Part shown: positions 53,458 through 62,562 of the stretch, in pieces
How the letters are laid out: each line of letters opens with the position of its first letter
Position numbering within the stretch: the first letter of the stretch is position 1
NCBI GenBank assembly: GCA_025353485.1
Contig: JANXQO010000007.1
Location: forward strand, 1 to 64,000
Direction: 5' to 3'
DNA: 64,000 bases
Source of the DNA: Chitinophagales bacterium
GTDB lineage: Bacteria > Bacteroidota > Bacteroidia > Chitinophagales > Chitinophagaceae
The notes under the pieces: model-generated
Told to the model about the DNA's origin: nothing
The model's input: only the letters and a program-made list of their open reading frames with translations
Databases searched by the model: none
Translations under genes and position numbers: made by a program

Positions 53458-53772
53458 ATGGATATTCCAAAAGATCAGCCCAACCAATTAAATATTGAAA
53501 TTTCTGAAGAAATTTCGGAAGGAGTATATGCAAACCTTGCCATCATTACACACAGTCATGCTGAGTTTATTGTTGATTTTGTAAATGTTATGCCGGGTAC
53601 ACCTAAGAGTAAAGTAAAAAGCAGGATAATTTTAACCCCAACTCATGCCAAGCGCTTTATGAAAGCTATGATAGATAATGTAAAAAAGTTTGAAACAGTA
53701 AATGGTAATATTCAGGATATTGAAGCTGTTGAACTTCCTTTTAATTTTGGAGGTCCTACTGCACAGGCATAG
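53458..53772 (+). CDS. DUF3467 domain protein
   Basis: A 104-residue cytoplasmic protein that matches the DUF3467 pattern: EGVYANLAIITHSHAEFIVDF, then PGTPKSKVKSRIILTPTHAK and a helix KRFMKAMIDNVKKFE. The family is widespread in Bacteroidota and has no assigned function. It is convergent with radC, with 7 bp between the stops. Confidence 0.88.
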   Translation: MDIPKDQPNQLNIEISEEISEGVYANLAIITHSHAEFIVDFVNVMPGTPKSKVKSRIILTPTHAKRFMKAMIDNVKKFETVNGNIQDIEAVELPFNFGGPTAQA

Positions 53773-53779
53773 AAAATAA

Positions 53780-54481
53780 TTAAAGCATTCCTTCATCTGC
53801 AAAACTATAATATCCATCCTCACTTACAATAATGTGATCCATTACCCGGATGTCAAAATATTTTGCAGCTTCTTTTATTTTTAAAGTAAGTTCTTCATCA
53901 GCCTTGCTTGGTTTTAAATTACCTGAAGGATGATTATGGCATAATACAATTGCAGTGGCATCCTGTTCTAAAGCTTTTTTTAAAATTACCCGGGGATCAG
54001 CCACAGTGCCTGTTATACCGCCTTTGCTAATAATTTCAAAATGATTTATTTTATTAGCTCGGTTTAAAAATACTACTGCAAAAATTTCATATGCATAATC
54101 TTTTAAAGTTGCTTTTAAATATTCGGCAATATCGTTACTCGATTTTATACTTGCTTTTACAAGAGAAGCAGAAGCCTGTCTTCTTCTTCCCAACTCCATA
54201 GCCGCTGCTAATGTAATAGCTTTGGCTTCTCCAATTCCTTTAATTGTCATTAAATCATTTACAGAAAGTTTACCAAGCTCATTTAAATTGTTTTTTCCTA
54301 AAAGCAAAACCTCTTTCGCAATTTCAACTGCGCTTTTATTTTTACTGCCGGTACTTATTAAAATGGCCAACAATTCTGAATCACTTAAAACTATTGCTCC
54401 TTTTGTAAAAAGTTTTTCTCTTGGCCTGTCATCTAAAGCCCAGTTTTTAATAGAAGTGGAAGAGTTGTTTAAACTTTTCAT
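53780..54481 (-). CDS. radC: RadC family protein (JAB/MPN domain)
   Basis: A 233-residue protein. The N-terminal helix-hairpin-helix region (about 60-85, LMTIKGIGEAKAITLAAAMEL) precedes the RadC JAB/MPN domain (about 105-233) with the metal-binding motif HNHPSGNLKPSKAD near residue 183. RadC was named for DNA repair, but that role is disputed for the family and the enzymatic activity is unknown. Length and layout are standard. Confidence 0.94.
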   Translation of the reverse strand: MKSLNNSSTSIKNWALDDRPREKLFTKGAIVLSDSELLAILISTGSKNKSAVEIAKEVLLLGKNNLNELGKLSVNDLMTIKGIGEAKAITLAAAMELGRRRQASASLVKASIKSSNDIAEYLKATLKDYAYEIFAVVFLNRANKINHFEIISKGGITGTVADPRVILKKALEQDATAIVLCHNHPSGNLKPSKADEELTLKIKEAAKYFDIRVMDHIIVSEDGYYSFADEGML

Positions 54482-54552
54482 ACCTGCATGTTAATTCATC
54501 GCAATATAAATTATAATTTCGCTGCACATTTTATTGTGGCTAAAATAAATTC

Positions 54553-55509
54553 ATGATGCATACAAACGTAAAAATTTTTTCAGGCACAGGATCACTTCAA
54601 CTTTCAAATCAAATTGCATCAAAGTTTGGTGAGCCTTTGGGCAAAATAAATATTCAAAAATTCAGCGATGGAGAAATAAGTGTAGAATTTCAGGAAAGTA
54701 TTAGAGGACAATTTGTTTTTTTAGTGCAAAGTACATTTGCTCCAACAGATAACCTGATGGAATTACTTTTAATGATTGATGCTGCAAAAAGAGCTTCAGC
54801 CTATAAAGTAATTGCTGTTATTCCCTATTATGGTTATGCACGGCAGGATAGAAAGGACAGGCCAAGGGTGGCAATCGGGTCTAAACTGGTTGCAAATATG
54901 CTTACTGCAGCCGGAGCTGACAGGGTAATAACTATGGATCTGCATGCTCCGCAAATTCAGGGATATTTTGATATACCCGTTGATCATTTAGATTCATCTG
55001 CTATTTTTATTCCTTATATAGAAAATCTAAAATTAAAAAATTTAACTTTCGCAGCTCCCGACGTTGGCAGTGCTAATCGTATCAGGGAAATTGCAAGTTA
55101 TTTTGAAGTGGATATGGTTATTTGTGATAAGCATCGTAAACGAGCCAATGAAATTAGCAGCATGGTAGTAATAGGTGATGTAACTAACCGGGATATTGTT
55201 TTAATAGATGATATCTGTGACACCGGAGGTACATTATCAAAAAGTGCAGGATTACTTGTAGAAAAAGGCGCAAGAAGTGTAAGAGCGTTTTGTACACATC
55301 CGGTATTAAGTGGTAATGCTTATGAAAATATAGAAAAAAGCGATTTAATTGAACTGGTAGTTTGTGATACAATCCCTGCCCGAAAAATAATTCCTAAAAT
55401 AAAAGTTGTATCAGTTGCAGATTTATTTGCTATTGCCATACGTAACGCTGTCGAAAATAAAAGTATAAATAGTTTATTCCTTCGCAGCAAAATGATGAAT
55501 AGAAAGTAG
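54553..55509 (+). CDS. prs: Ribose-phosphate pyrophosphokinase
   Basis: PRPP synthase: ribose 5-phosphate plus ATP gives PRPP and AMP, feeding nucleotide, histidine and tryptophan synthesis. Motifs in order are FSDGEISVEFQESIRG near residue 37, YGYARQDRKDRPR near 95, DLHAPQIQGYFDIPVDHL near 131 and the PRPP loop IVLIDDICDTGGTL near 215. The length of 318 residues is normal. The start could be the first or the second of two adjacent methionines. It is cytoplasmic. Confidence 0.96.
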   Translation: MMHTNVKIFSGTGSLQLSNQIASKFGEPLGKINIQKFSDGEISVEFQESIRGQFVFLVQSTFAPTDNLMELLLMIDAAKRASAYKVIAVIPYYGYARQDRKDRPRVAIGSKLVANMLTAAGADRVITMDLHAPQIQGYFDIPVDHLDSSAIFIPYIENLKLKNLTFAAPDVGSANRIREIASYFEVDMVICDKHRKRANEISSMVVIGDVTNRDIVLIDDICDTGGTLSKSAGLLVEKGARSVRAFCTHPVLSGNAYENIEKSDLIELVVCDTIPARKIIPKIKVVSVADLFAIAIRNAVENKSINSLFLRSKMMNRK

Positions 55510-55578
55510 AACAGCAGTATTGAGTGATTAGTAATAATTTGGGGTTGAAAATCAAAAGATTAATTTGTCTATTGACAA

Positions 55579-55608
55579 TTGCCTGTTAGCACTTTTCCCT
55601 TACCTTTG
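55579..55608 (+). promoter_or_regulatory. rplY promoter (TTG-N19-TACCTTTG)
   Basis: TTG at 55579-55581, exactly 19 bases, then TACCTTTG at 55601-55608: a perfect Bacteroidota housekeeping promoter. The rplY ATG is 26 bp downstream. Confidence 0.8.
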
Positions 55609-55634
55609 CGCCTCAAAAATTAAATAAAAATAAA

Positions 55635-56282
55635 ATGAATACTATTACAATCGAAGGACAACTCAGGACCGAATTTGGTAAAGCAGCCACCCGCCAACTT
55701 CGCTCTGAGGAAAAAGTGCCAGGTGTAATTTACGGCGGTGCAAAAGAAATAAACTTTTCGGCCCCTGCAACTGCATTTAAAAATATCGTTTATACTCCGG
55801 ATTTTATGCTCGCAGAACTTAATATAGATGGTACTGCCTATCATTGTGTGCTAAAAGATTTACAGTTTAATAAAGTTAGTGATCACCTGATTCACGTAGA
55901 TTTTCTGGAGTTGGTTGAAGACAAAAAGGTTACAGTTACACTGCCTTTAAAGTTTAAGGGTGTTCCTGCAGGTGTAAAAGCAGGAGGAAAATTGGTAACT
56001 AAAATGAAATCCCTGAAAATAAAAACACTGCCAAAACATTTGCGTGAAAATATTGAGATAGACATAAGCCATCTTGAGCTAAATGATAATCTCCGTGTTC
56101 AGGATGTGAAAGCAGAAAATATGGAAGTGCTTAATTCACCACGTATTCCAATAGCATCTGTTACATTAACACGCCAGCTAAAACAGGAAGAGGCAACCAC
56201 CACAGTTAAGGCCCCTGTAGCTTTAGGTACAACTGTGGCATCTGCAGCTACAATAAAACCAGCGCCGGCAGCAAAAAAATAA
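55635..56282 (+). CDS. rplY: 50S ribosomal protein L25 (CTC type)
   Basis: A 215-residue L25 of the long (TL5/CTC) form that binds 5S rRNA. The N-terminal L25 domain (about 1-90) has EGQLRTEFGKAATRQLRSEEKVPGVIYG split over the usual positions and VDFLELVEDKKVTVTLPLKF. The C-terminal beta domain (about 95-185) has LKIKTLPKHLRENIEIDIS. An Ala/Pro/Lys-rich tail ends the protein. It has its own promoter and terminator, so it is probably monocistronic. Confidence 0.95.
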   Translation: MNTITIEGQLRTEFGKAATRQLRSEEKVPGVIYGGAKEINFSAPATAFKNIVYTPDFMLAELNIDGTAYHCVLKDLQFNKVSDHLIHVDFLELVEDKKVTVTLPLKFKGVPAGVKAGGKLVTKMKSLKIKTLPKHLRENIEIDISHLELNDNLRVQDVKAENMEVLNSPRIPIASVTLTRQLKQEEATTTVKAPVALGTTVASAATIKPAPAAKK

Positions 56283-56303
56283 CATAGTAAGTTTTTATTT
56301 TAA

Positions 56304-56337
56304 ATATATGCCCTTGCGAGAGGGCATATATGTTTTA
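56304..56337 (+). terminator. rplY terminator
   Basis: ATATATGCCCT and AGGGCATATAT form a perfect 11-bp stem with a 6-base loop (TGCGAG), followed by GTTTTACTT. It lies 21 bp after the stop codon. Confidence 0.8.
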
Positions 56338-56364
56338 CTTAGGGGTACTAACTACAAACTTGCT

Positions 56365-56372
56365 TACCTTTG
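56365..56372 (+). promoter_or_regulatory. yidC -7 box (TACCTTTG)
   Basis: A perfect TAnnTTTG box 23 bp before the yidC start. No TTG is present at 19-base spacing upstream. Confidence 0.5.
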
Positions 56373-56395
56373 CCCACTAATTTTTTAATATGGGA

Positions 56396-58234
56396 ATGGA
56401 TAGAAATACGATAATTGGCTTTGTGTTATTAGCGCTTTTATTTTTTGGATATTTTTATTATAACAAGCAGGGACAGCAGGCTTTAGTAGACAAACAACAT
56501 ATTGAAGATTCAATTACCAAATTAAAACCTAAAACCGATTCTATAGTTGCTAAAACAGATTCTTCTAAAAAAGATTCTTCTGTAAAACAAATACCCTCTG
56601 CCTTTCAACAGGATTCAGCAGCTAATGTTGAACAATTAACAACTTTAGAAAATGATGTAATAAAAATAATTTTTACTAACAAAGGAGGTCAGCCTAAGAT
56701 TGTAGAATTAAAAAAGTTTAAAACATTTGATGGTAAACCTTTAATTCTGGAAAATGGAAATTTCAATAAAATATCTTACCCGGTAAATACAGGCACAAAT
56801 CAAACTGCCCAAACATCTGACATGTTTTTTAAACCTCAACAGGTTATTACTTCTGCTGATGGAAAAAATAGTCTCACCTATACGTTACACAATTTACAAG
56901 GTGAAACAATTGAACACCAGTTTATTTTACCAGACCATGAGTACATGCTGGATTTTAATATAGTATTTAATGGTGCCGATAAATTAATCACACAAAACAA
57001 AATTAATCTTACATGGCAGGCTCAGGCTCCGCAGGTTGAAAAAGATATTCAACATGAAAGACTTCAATCTCATGTTGATTATGTAAAAGATGGCGATTAT
57101 GATTTTGAAAATCTTGGCTCCGGCAGCGATAAAAAATTTGATAAACCTGTAGAATGGATAACATTAAAACAACAATTTTTTGCTACAGCAATTATTGCAA
57201 AAAATAAATTTGAAAGTGCAGACATACAATGGACAGTACCATCTGATACCGGCTTGCATATTATAGCGCAGGCCACTTCTAATTGCAAAATAAATATACC
57301 CAATGGTTCAGTTGCAAATGTTCCCCTGCAATTATTTTACGGGCCAAGTGATTATAAAATTTTAAAATCATATGGAAATCAAATGCATAATATAGTCCCT
57401 TTGGGTAGCGGGATTTTTGCATTTGTAAAGTATATTAACCGTGGTTTTATAATGCCGGTTTTTAATTATATGGGAAGTAAAATAGCAAGTTTTGGATTAG
57501 TGATTGCGCTTCTTACAATCATCATCAGGTTATTGATTTCACCTCTTACCTACCAAAGTTATGTAAGTGGAGCAAAGATGAAATTATTAAAACCGGAGAT
57601 AGATGCATTAAAAATAAAATTCGCAGATGATAAGCAAGCCTTTGGAATGGAGCAAATGAAATTATTTAAAAGTGCCGGTGTAAACCCGTTAGGGGGCTGT
57701 ATTCCGGCTTTATTGCAAATACCAATATTCTTTGCTTTATATAATTTCTTTAACTCAAATATTGCATTGCGTGGGCAAAGTTTTTGGTGGGCTAAAGATC
57801 TTTCAGCGTATGATTCAATTTATAACCTTCCTTTCAATATTCCGTTATATGGCAGCCATATAAGTTTGTTTACCATTTTTGCAGTAGTAACCAGTTTGCT
57901 TATCTCTTTATACGGAATGGCTAATATGCAGGACAATAGCAATCCTGTAATGAAGTATATGCCATTTATTTTCCCCGTAATTTTATTAGGCGTATTTAAT
58001 AGCCAGCCTGCTGCCTTAACCTGGTATTATACTGTTTCAAATGCAATTACATTAGTTATTCAATTTGTTATACAGAAATATATAATTAATCATGAAAAAA
58101 TATTAGCTCAGCTTGAAGCAAACAAAAAGAAACCTGTAGTAAAAAGTAAATGGCAGGAAAGGGTTCAGGCTATGCAGGCGAATAATCAAAAATTGCAATC
58201 CATGAAACAAAAAACCAATAAAGAAAAGAAATAG
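56396..58234 (+). CDS. yidC: Membrane protein insertase YidC
   Basis: This protein inserts and folds inner-membrane proteins, alone or with SecYEG. An N-terminal membrane helix (about 4-22) is followed by a large periplasmic domain of about 320 residues. The conserved C-terminal membrane core has YINRGFIMPVFNYMGSK, LISPLTYQSYVSGAKMK and GCIPALLQIPIFFALYNFF, and a final helix near PAALTWYYTVSNAITL. A lysine-rich tail ends the protein. The start at 56396 (MDRNTIIGF) is chosen over the ATG two codons earlier because Bacteroidota YidC proteins normally open this way. It has 612 residues, as usual. Confidence 0.96.
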   Translation: MDRNTIIGFVLLALLFFGYFYYNKQGQQALVDKQHIEDSITKLKPKTDSIVAKTDSSKKDSSVKQIPSAFQQDSAANVEQLTTLENDVIKIIFTNKGGQPKIVELKKFKTFDGKPLILENGNFNKISYPVNTGTNQTAQTSDMFFKPQQVITSADGKNSLTYTLHNLQGETIEHQFILPDHEYMLDFNIVFNGADKLITQNKINLTWQAQAPQVEKDIQHERLQSHVDYVKDGDYDFENLGSGSDKKFDKPVEWITLKQQFFATAIIAKNKFESADIQWTVPSDTGLHIIAQATSNCKINIPNGSVANVPLQLFYGPSDYKILKSYGNQMHNIVPLGSGIFAFVKYINRGFIMPVFNYMGSKIASFGLVIALLTIIIRLLISPLTYQSYVSGAKMKLLKPEIDALKIKFADDKQAFGMEQMKLFKSAGVNPLGGCIPALLQIPIFFALYNFFNSNIALRGQSFWWAKDLSAYDSIYNLPFNIPLYGSHISLFTIFAVVTSLLISLYGMANMQDNSNPVMKYMPFIFPVILLGVFNSQPAALTWYYTVSNAITLVIQFVIQKYIINHEKILAQLEANKKKPVVKSKWQERVQAMQANNQKLQSMKQKTNKEKK

Positions 58235-58313
58235 CCAGACATTCTATTTGCAACCATTTATTAAATTAAGAAGTCTTTTGATTGACGTTGCAAATTGTTT
58301 ATAAAATACTATA

Positions 58314-58964
58314 ATGAAAATTTTAATAACAGGATTTATTTTAATGCTTTTCTTAAATGCTTTTACAGTAAAAGCACAGAAGATAATTTCTGAAGGCACT
58401 TTGATCTACAATATCTCAATTCAAACCGGAAGCAGCGAACCTAAAATGGCTGATATGCTGGACGGCGCTACCACTGCTATTTATATAAAAGGTAGCCAAA
58501 GCCGAAGTGAACTGGTTAGCGGATTAGGCAGTGAGGTAACCATTTATGATTCCAAAAAAGGTTCAGGAGTTATTCTAAAAGACTACAGCGGACAAAAACT
58601 TATGATAACGCTTACCAAAGAAGATTGGGATAAAAAGAACAGTAAATATGAAGGCATAACTTTTGAATCAACTAATGAAACCCTTACTATTGCAGGTTAT
58701 AATTGCAGAAAAACTGTTGCCAAATTAAAAGATGGAAGTTCTTTTGTGGTTTATTATTCTCCTGAAATTGAAATGGCTGATAAAGATTATGATTCCCAAT
58801 TTAAAAACCTACCCGGGCTTGCTTTACAATATGAATGGCAATCTGGTAAAATGAAATTTAAATATACTTTATCAAAAATAAACTTTGATGTTATTGCTGT
58901 ATCAAAATTTGATATTCCGAAATCCGGCTATCGGGTTATGACATATAGTGAAACAAAAAAATAA
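58314..58964 (+). CDS. GLPGLI-like exported protein
   Basis: A 216-residue protein with a signal peptide (MKILITGFILMLFLNAFTVKA). The mature part has an N-terminal strand (EGTLIYNISIQTG). A central NCRKTVAKLKDG follows, and then FKNLPGLALQYEWQSG near residue 163, which is close to the GLPGLI signature of a Bacteroidota family of unknown function. It ends with SKFDIPKSGYRVMTYSE. It is probably periplasmic. The assignment is tentative. Confidence 0.6.
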   Translation: MKILITGFILMLFLNAFTVKAQKIISEGTLIYNISIQTGSSEPKMADMLDGATTAIYIKGSQSRSELVSGLGSEVTIYDSKKGSGVILKDYSGQKLMITLTKEDWDKKNSKYEGITFESTNETLTIAGYNCRKTVAKLKDGSSFVVYYSPEIEMADKDYDSQFKNLPGLALQYEWQSGKMKFKYTLSKINFDVIAVSKFDIPKSGYRVMTYSETKK

Positions 58965-58994
58965 GATTATTGGGGAAAGCGTCTAATAAAAAAT

Positions 58995-59017
58995 CCCGGA
59001 AATTTCCGGGTTTTTTT
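58995..59017 (+). terminator. Terminator after the GLPGLI-like gene
   Basis: CCCGGAAATTTCCGGG is a perfect palindrome followed by seven T residues, 30 bp after the stop codon. The next gene is convergent. Confidence 0.85.
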
Positions 59018-59035
59018 ATTTATGAAGAGTTGTAA

Positions 59036-59380
59036 TTATTTCGATCTGATTATTAGTTTATATCCGGAAGCCGGAGAATAAGATTGAATTAAAACTTTTT
59101 GTTTGTATGGCAGAATATAAATAGTATTTCCTTTTTGATAACTAACTATACTGTTAGTAAAAATAGAATTACCAACCTGTTGCTGGCTCATTATTGAATT
59201 ACCTCTATAGGTAAGACCTGATTTTAAATTAAAACCAATAGAACTTTTTAAAGTAGCTAGAGTTATTATATTAAAATGGATTTTATTCCTTCTTCCAAAG
59301 CCGCCTCTATCCGCTATTGCAACAAAAGTTACAAAGCAAACAAGCAATACAAGTGCAGCTATTTTGGATTTTTTGATCAT
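59036..59380 (-). CDS. Small exported protein of unknown function
   Basis: About 114 residues from the ATG at 59380, which starts a signal-like segment (MIKKSKIAALVLLVCFVTFVA). The ORF-track start 11 codons earlier lies in hydrophobic sequence and is unlikely. The mature part is basic, Ser/Asn/Tyr-rich and beta-like (SGLTYRGNSIMSQQQVG, GNTIYILPYKQKVLIQ). No family is recognised. It is convergent with the preceding gene across a terminator. Confidence 0.6.
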   Translation of the reverse strand: MIKKSKIAALVLLVCFVTFVAIADRGGFGRRNKIHFNIITLATLKSSIGFNLKSGLTYRGNSIMSQQQVGNSIFTNSIVSYQKGNTIYILPYKQKVLIQSYSPASGYKLIIRSK

Positions 59381-59529
59381 TAATAATTTTAATTTAATTA
59401 ACAAATTTAACAAAAAAAACTGAACTTCCTACATGTAATGTTATTTTTTTATACCCATTTTTTAGCGAAGAAGCTCAGGAAATCGTATGCGCCTTTTAAA
59501 ATAGATTAATTTTATATAACATTTATTAA

Positions 59530-60954
59530 ATGAGGGAAAACCCATATAACCAGGATAGAGAAGGAATGATTGAATTGCTTCAGCAATATGATAGCATGAA
59601 GCAAGGCAATGGGTATGCATTTATTGAAGAAGACGCCTTTGAACAACTTATAGATTATTTTGATGAGAAAGATGATCTATCATCAGCACTTGAAGCAGCT
59701 AACTACGCTATAGAGCAGTATCCATATTCTTGTATATTAAAAATTAAAAAAGCGGACATTTTAATTGCTAAAAGACTTTACAGGGAAGCATTAACGCTGT
59801 TAGAAAAGGCCGAATTGTTAGATAGGGGAGATATTAATTTATATATTCTTAAAACGGATGTTTATATGGCTCTTGATCAGCAAAAAAAAGCAGCCGATCT
59901 TTTAGAGAAAGCAATTCATTTATTTGAAGGAGAAGAAAGAATAGAATTACTTTTTGAATTGGCTGATGTGTATGACGATTATGAGGAATTCGATAAAGTA
60001 TTCAATTGTCTTAAATTAATTCTTGAGCAGGATAATACGAATGAAGAAGCCCTGTATAAAATTTGTTTTTGGACGGATTATACAGGGCGAAATGAAGAAG
60101 GCATCAAACTACATCAAAAAATTATTGATGAGCATCCATTCACAGAGCTTGCATGGTTTAACCTCGGTGCCGCATACCAGGGTGTAAAACTTTACGAAAA
60201 AGCAATTGATGCATATCAATATGCAATTGCAATAGATGAAAAATTTGATTATGCATACAGGAATATGGCAGATGCATATTTGCGTATGCGTAAATACAAA
60301 GATGCTATTGAGGTACTGCAGAAAGTATTGGAATTAACAAGACCGGAAGATGTGATATATGAAGCATTGGGGCATTGTTATGATAAATTAAAGAACTATG
60401 CGCAGGCAAGATTTCATTATCGCAAAGCTTCGCATTTAACGCCTGAAGACAGTCATTTGCATTATAAAATAGCATGCACCTACATGAATGAAGATCAGTG
60501 GGAAAGCGCAATAAAAAATCTTGAGAATGCAATGCGTATTCAGCGCTCCCGCCCTGATTATAATTTTGCATTGGCTCAATGTTATGAACAGTTAGATAAA
60601 ACAAAAGATGCAATTATATATTTTTCAAACTTTATAAAAGCAAGGCCCAAAAATATAAAAGGATGGGCAGCATTAATTAAATGCCTTTACGATGCAGGGT
60701 TTTATGAAGAAGCTTTGGAGCAGACACATAATGCTTTTAAAAATACAACCAACAAACCAGTATTGTTTTTTTATAAAACTGCAATTTTGTTTGCTATGGG
60801 AAAATCAAGAGAAGCATTATTATCATTAGAACTGGCAATTGAAAAATCTCCCGGGATGATAAAGCAAATGGTTGAATTAGAACCTTCATTATTACAAAAT
60901 GCCCAGGTTATTTCATTAATTGCTAAATATAAAAATAACCGGTCTTCAAAATAA
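59530..60954 (+). CDS. Tetratricopeptide-repeat protein
   Basis: A 474-residue cytoplasmic protein composed of about 10-11 TPR motifs from residue 30 to 445 (for example AWFNLGAAYQGVKLYEKAID, AYRNMADAYLRMRKYKDAIE and LHYKIACTYMNEDQWESAIK). It has no signal peptide, membrane helix or other domain. TPR arrays mediate protein-protein contacts, and partner and process are unknown. The gene stands alone between a convergent small gene and the ComA-like gene. Confidence 0.9.
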   Translation: MRENPYNQDREGMIELLQQYDSMKQGNGYAFIEEDAFEQLIDYFDEKDDLSSALEAANYAIEQYPYSCILKIKKADILIAKRLYREALTLLEKAELLDRGDINLYILKTDVYMALDQQKKAADLLEKAIHLFEGEERIELLFELADVYDDYEEFDKVFNCLKLILEQDNTNEEALYKICFWTDYTGRNEEGIKLHQKIIDEHPFTELAWFNLGAAYQGVKLYEKAIDAYQYAIAIDEKFDYAYRNMADAYLRMRKYKDAIEVLQKVLELTRPEDVIYEALGHCYDKLKNYAQARFHYRKASHLTPEDSHLHYKIACTYMNEDQWESAIKNLENAMRIQRSRPDYNFALAQCYEQLDKTKDAIIYFSNFIKARPKNIKGWAALIKCLYDAGFYEEALEQTHNAFKNTTNKPVLFFYKTAILFAMGKSREALLSLELAIEKSPGMIKQMVELEPSLLQNAQVISLIAKYKNNRSSK

Positions 60955-60975
60955 TTCATCTTTATTAATGATTTT

Positions 60976-61006
60976 TTGCCTGTTGTATCTACACAACTTA
61001 TCTTTA
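60976..61006 (+). promoter_or_regulatory. Promoter of the ComA-like/aroE operon
   Basis: TTG (60976-60978), a 20-base spacer and TATCTTTA (60999-61006): one mismatch in the -7 box. The ATG is 21 bp downstream. Confidence 0.55.
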
Positions 61007-61027
61007 CCCAATCCGTAAAAAATAATC

Positions 61028-61798
61028 ATGAATTTTAATCTAACACAAATTCCTGAAAGGAATAAGAAGCCACGTAACCATGGCATAACAATGGTGATGG
61101 ACAAAGGCCTTAGCATTCAGGAGGCAAAAAATTTTTTAAGTGTAGCTCATCCCCATATTGATATTGTAAAGTTGGGTTTCGGCACTGCTTATGTAACACC
61201 TGATCTAAAACAAAAGATAGAAGTTTACCAGGCGTACGATATTCCTGTTTATTTTGGGGGCACTTTATTTGAAGCATTTCTTGTTCGCAACCAGTTTCAG
61301 GATTATATAAATATTTGCAAACAATACAACATTACGTATGTGGAAGTAAGCGATGGGTCAATTGATATTCCTCATGCAGAAAAATGTAGCTACATAGAAA
61401 AATTAACAAAGTTAGCAACAGTATTAAGCGAAGTGGGTAGTAAAGATGCTGCCCATATTATCCCGCCTTATAAATGGATTGAATTGATGAAAGCTGAGCT
61501 GGAAGCGGGTTCTACTTATGTTATTGCAGAAGCAAGAGAAGCAGGAAATGTTGGTATTTATCGGGGGTCGGGTGAAGTAAGAGAAGGGTTGGTGCAGGAG
61601 ATATTGACACAGATACCCGAAGAAAAAATAATTTGGGAAGCTCCGCAAAAAGCACAACAACTATATTTTCTGGAATTGATAGGATGCAATGTAAACCTTG
61701 GAAATATTGCTCCAACTGAAGTTATTCCTTTGGAAACAATGAGGATAGGTTTGCGGGGCGATACTTTTCATTTATATCTTGATAAAGAAACAGCTTAA
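61028..61798 (+). CDS. Phosphosulfolactate synthase family protein (ComA-like)
   Basis: A 256-residue TIM-barrel protein of the phosphosulfolactate synthase family. In methanogens ComA joins sulfite to phosphoenolpyruvate to make (R)-phosphosulfolactate for coenzyme M. The family pattern is clear: RNHGITMVMDKGLS near residue 17, DIVKLGFGTAYVTPDL near 46, YFGGTLFEAF near 75, YVEVSDGSIDIP near 104 and VIAEAREAGNVGIY near 160. Bacteroidota do not make coenzyme M, so the product may serve another sulfonate or a different reaction. Its stop overlaps the aroE start by one base. Confidence 0.9.
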   Translation: MNFNLTQIPERNKKPRNHGITMVMDKGLSIQEAKNFLSVAHPHIDIVKLGFGTAYVTPDLKQKIEVYQAYDIPVYFGGTLFEAFLVRNQFQDYINICKQYNITYVEVSDGSIDIPHAEKCSYIEKLTKLATVLSEVGSKDAAHIIPPYKWIELMKAELEAGSTYVIAEAREAGNVGIYRGSGEVREGLVQEILTQIPEEKIIWEAPQKAQQLYFLELIGCNVNLGNIAPTEVIPLETMRIGLRGDTFHLYLDKETA

Positions 61799-62562
61799 TG
61801 AAATTGTATGGATTGATAGGTTATCCGCTGGGTCATTCCTTTTCAAAAAAATATTTTAGTGAGAAATTTAAACGCGAAGGCATAATCAATTGCAGTTATG
61901 AACTTTTTCCAATCCCATCAATAAAAGATCTTCCATCACTTATAAGTTCCAATCCGTTTTTAAAAGGATTTAATGTTACTATACCATACAAACAACAGGT
62001 ATTGGAATATGTAACAGAAACAACAGGTGCTGTAAAAAATATAGGTGCAGCCAATACAATAAAAATTGAAGGAGACAAACTAATCGCTTACAATACTGAT
62101 GTAATTGGTTTTGAAAATTCATTTGTAAAAAAGTTAAAACCTCCCGATAGTCCCGATAGCTATCGGCAGGATAAAAAAGCTTTGATTTTAGGAACAGGTG
62201 GTTCAGCAAAAGCCATACAATATGTTTTAAAAAAATTAAATATTGATTTTTTAGTAGTTACAAGAAGTCATCAGTTGGAAAGCGGAATAATAAATTATTC
62301 AATGATTGATGAAACCATAATGAATGATTATAATGTTATAATTAATTGCACGCCTGTTGGCATGTATCCAAATGAAGATCAGTGTCCTGATCTGCCTTAT
62401 CAGTATCTTACCGAAGAACATTATTTGTATGACCTGGTGTATAAGCCCGAAAAAACATTGTTTCTAAAAAAGGGAGAACAAAAAGGCGCAACCATTCAGA
62501 ATGGTTATGAGATGCTAACCATTCAGGCAGAAGAAAGTTGGAAAATTTGGAACGAGGACTAA
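61798..62562 (+). CDS. aroE: Shikimate dehydrogenase
   Basis: AroE reduces 3-dehydroshikimate to shikimate with NADPH in aromatic amino acid synthesis. Visible motifs are GYPLGHSFSKKYF near residue 8 (the Ser-x-Ser substrate site), NVTIPYK with the catalytic lysine near 60, AANTI near 83 and GTGGSAKAI near 131 for NADP binding. The segment PPDSPDSYRQDKK near 116-128 is encoded by a CCCGATAG palindromic repeat and looks inserted. The start overlaps the ComA-like stop by one base, so the genes are coupled. The 3' end overlaps the convergent thioesterase gene by 4 bp. Confidence 0.95.
   Translation: MKLYGLIGYPLGHSFSKKYFSEKFKREGIINCSYELFPIPSIKDLPSLISSNPFLKGFNVTIPYKQQVLEYVTETTGAVKNIGAANTIKIEGDKLIAYNTDVIGFENSFVKKLKPPDSPDSYRQDKKALILGTGGSAKAIQYVLKKLNIDFLVVTRSHQLESGIINYSMIDETIMNDYNVIINCTPVGMYPNEDQCPDLPYQYLTEEHYLYDLVYKPEKTLFLKKGEQKGATIQNGYEMLTIQAEESWKIWNED
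62143..62166. repeat. CCCGATAGTCCCGATAGCTATCGG palindromic repeat in aroE
   Basis: A CCCGATAGCTATCGG palindrome preceded by an extra half copy (CCCGATAG). It encodes PDSPDSYR in AroE. It has the same core as the palindrome in grpE at 14748-14765. Confidence 0.8.
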
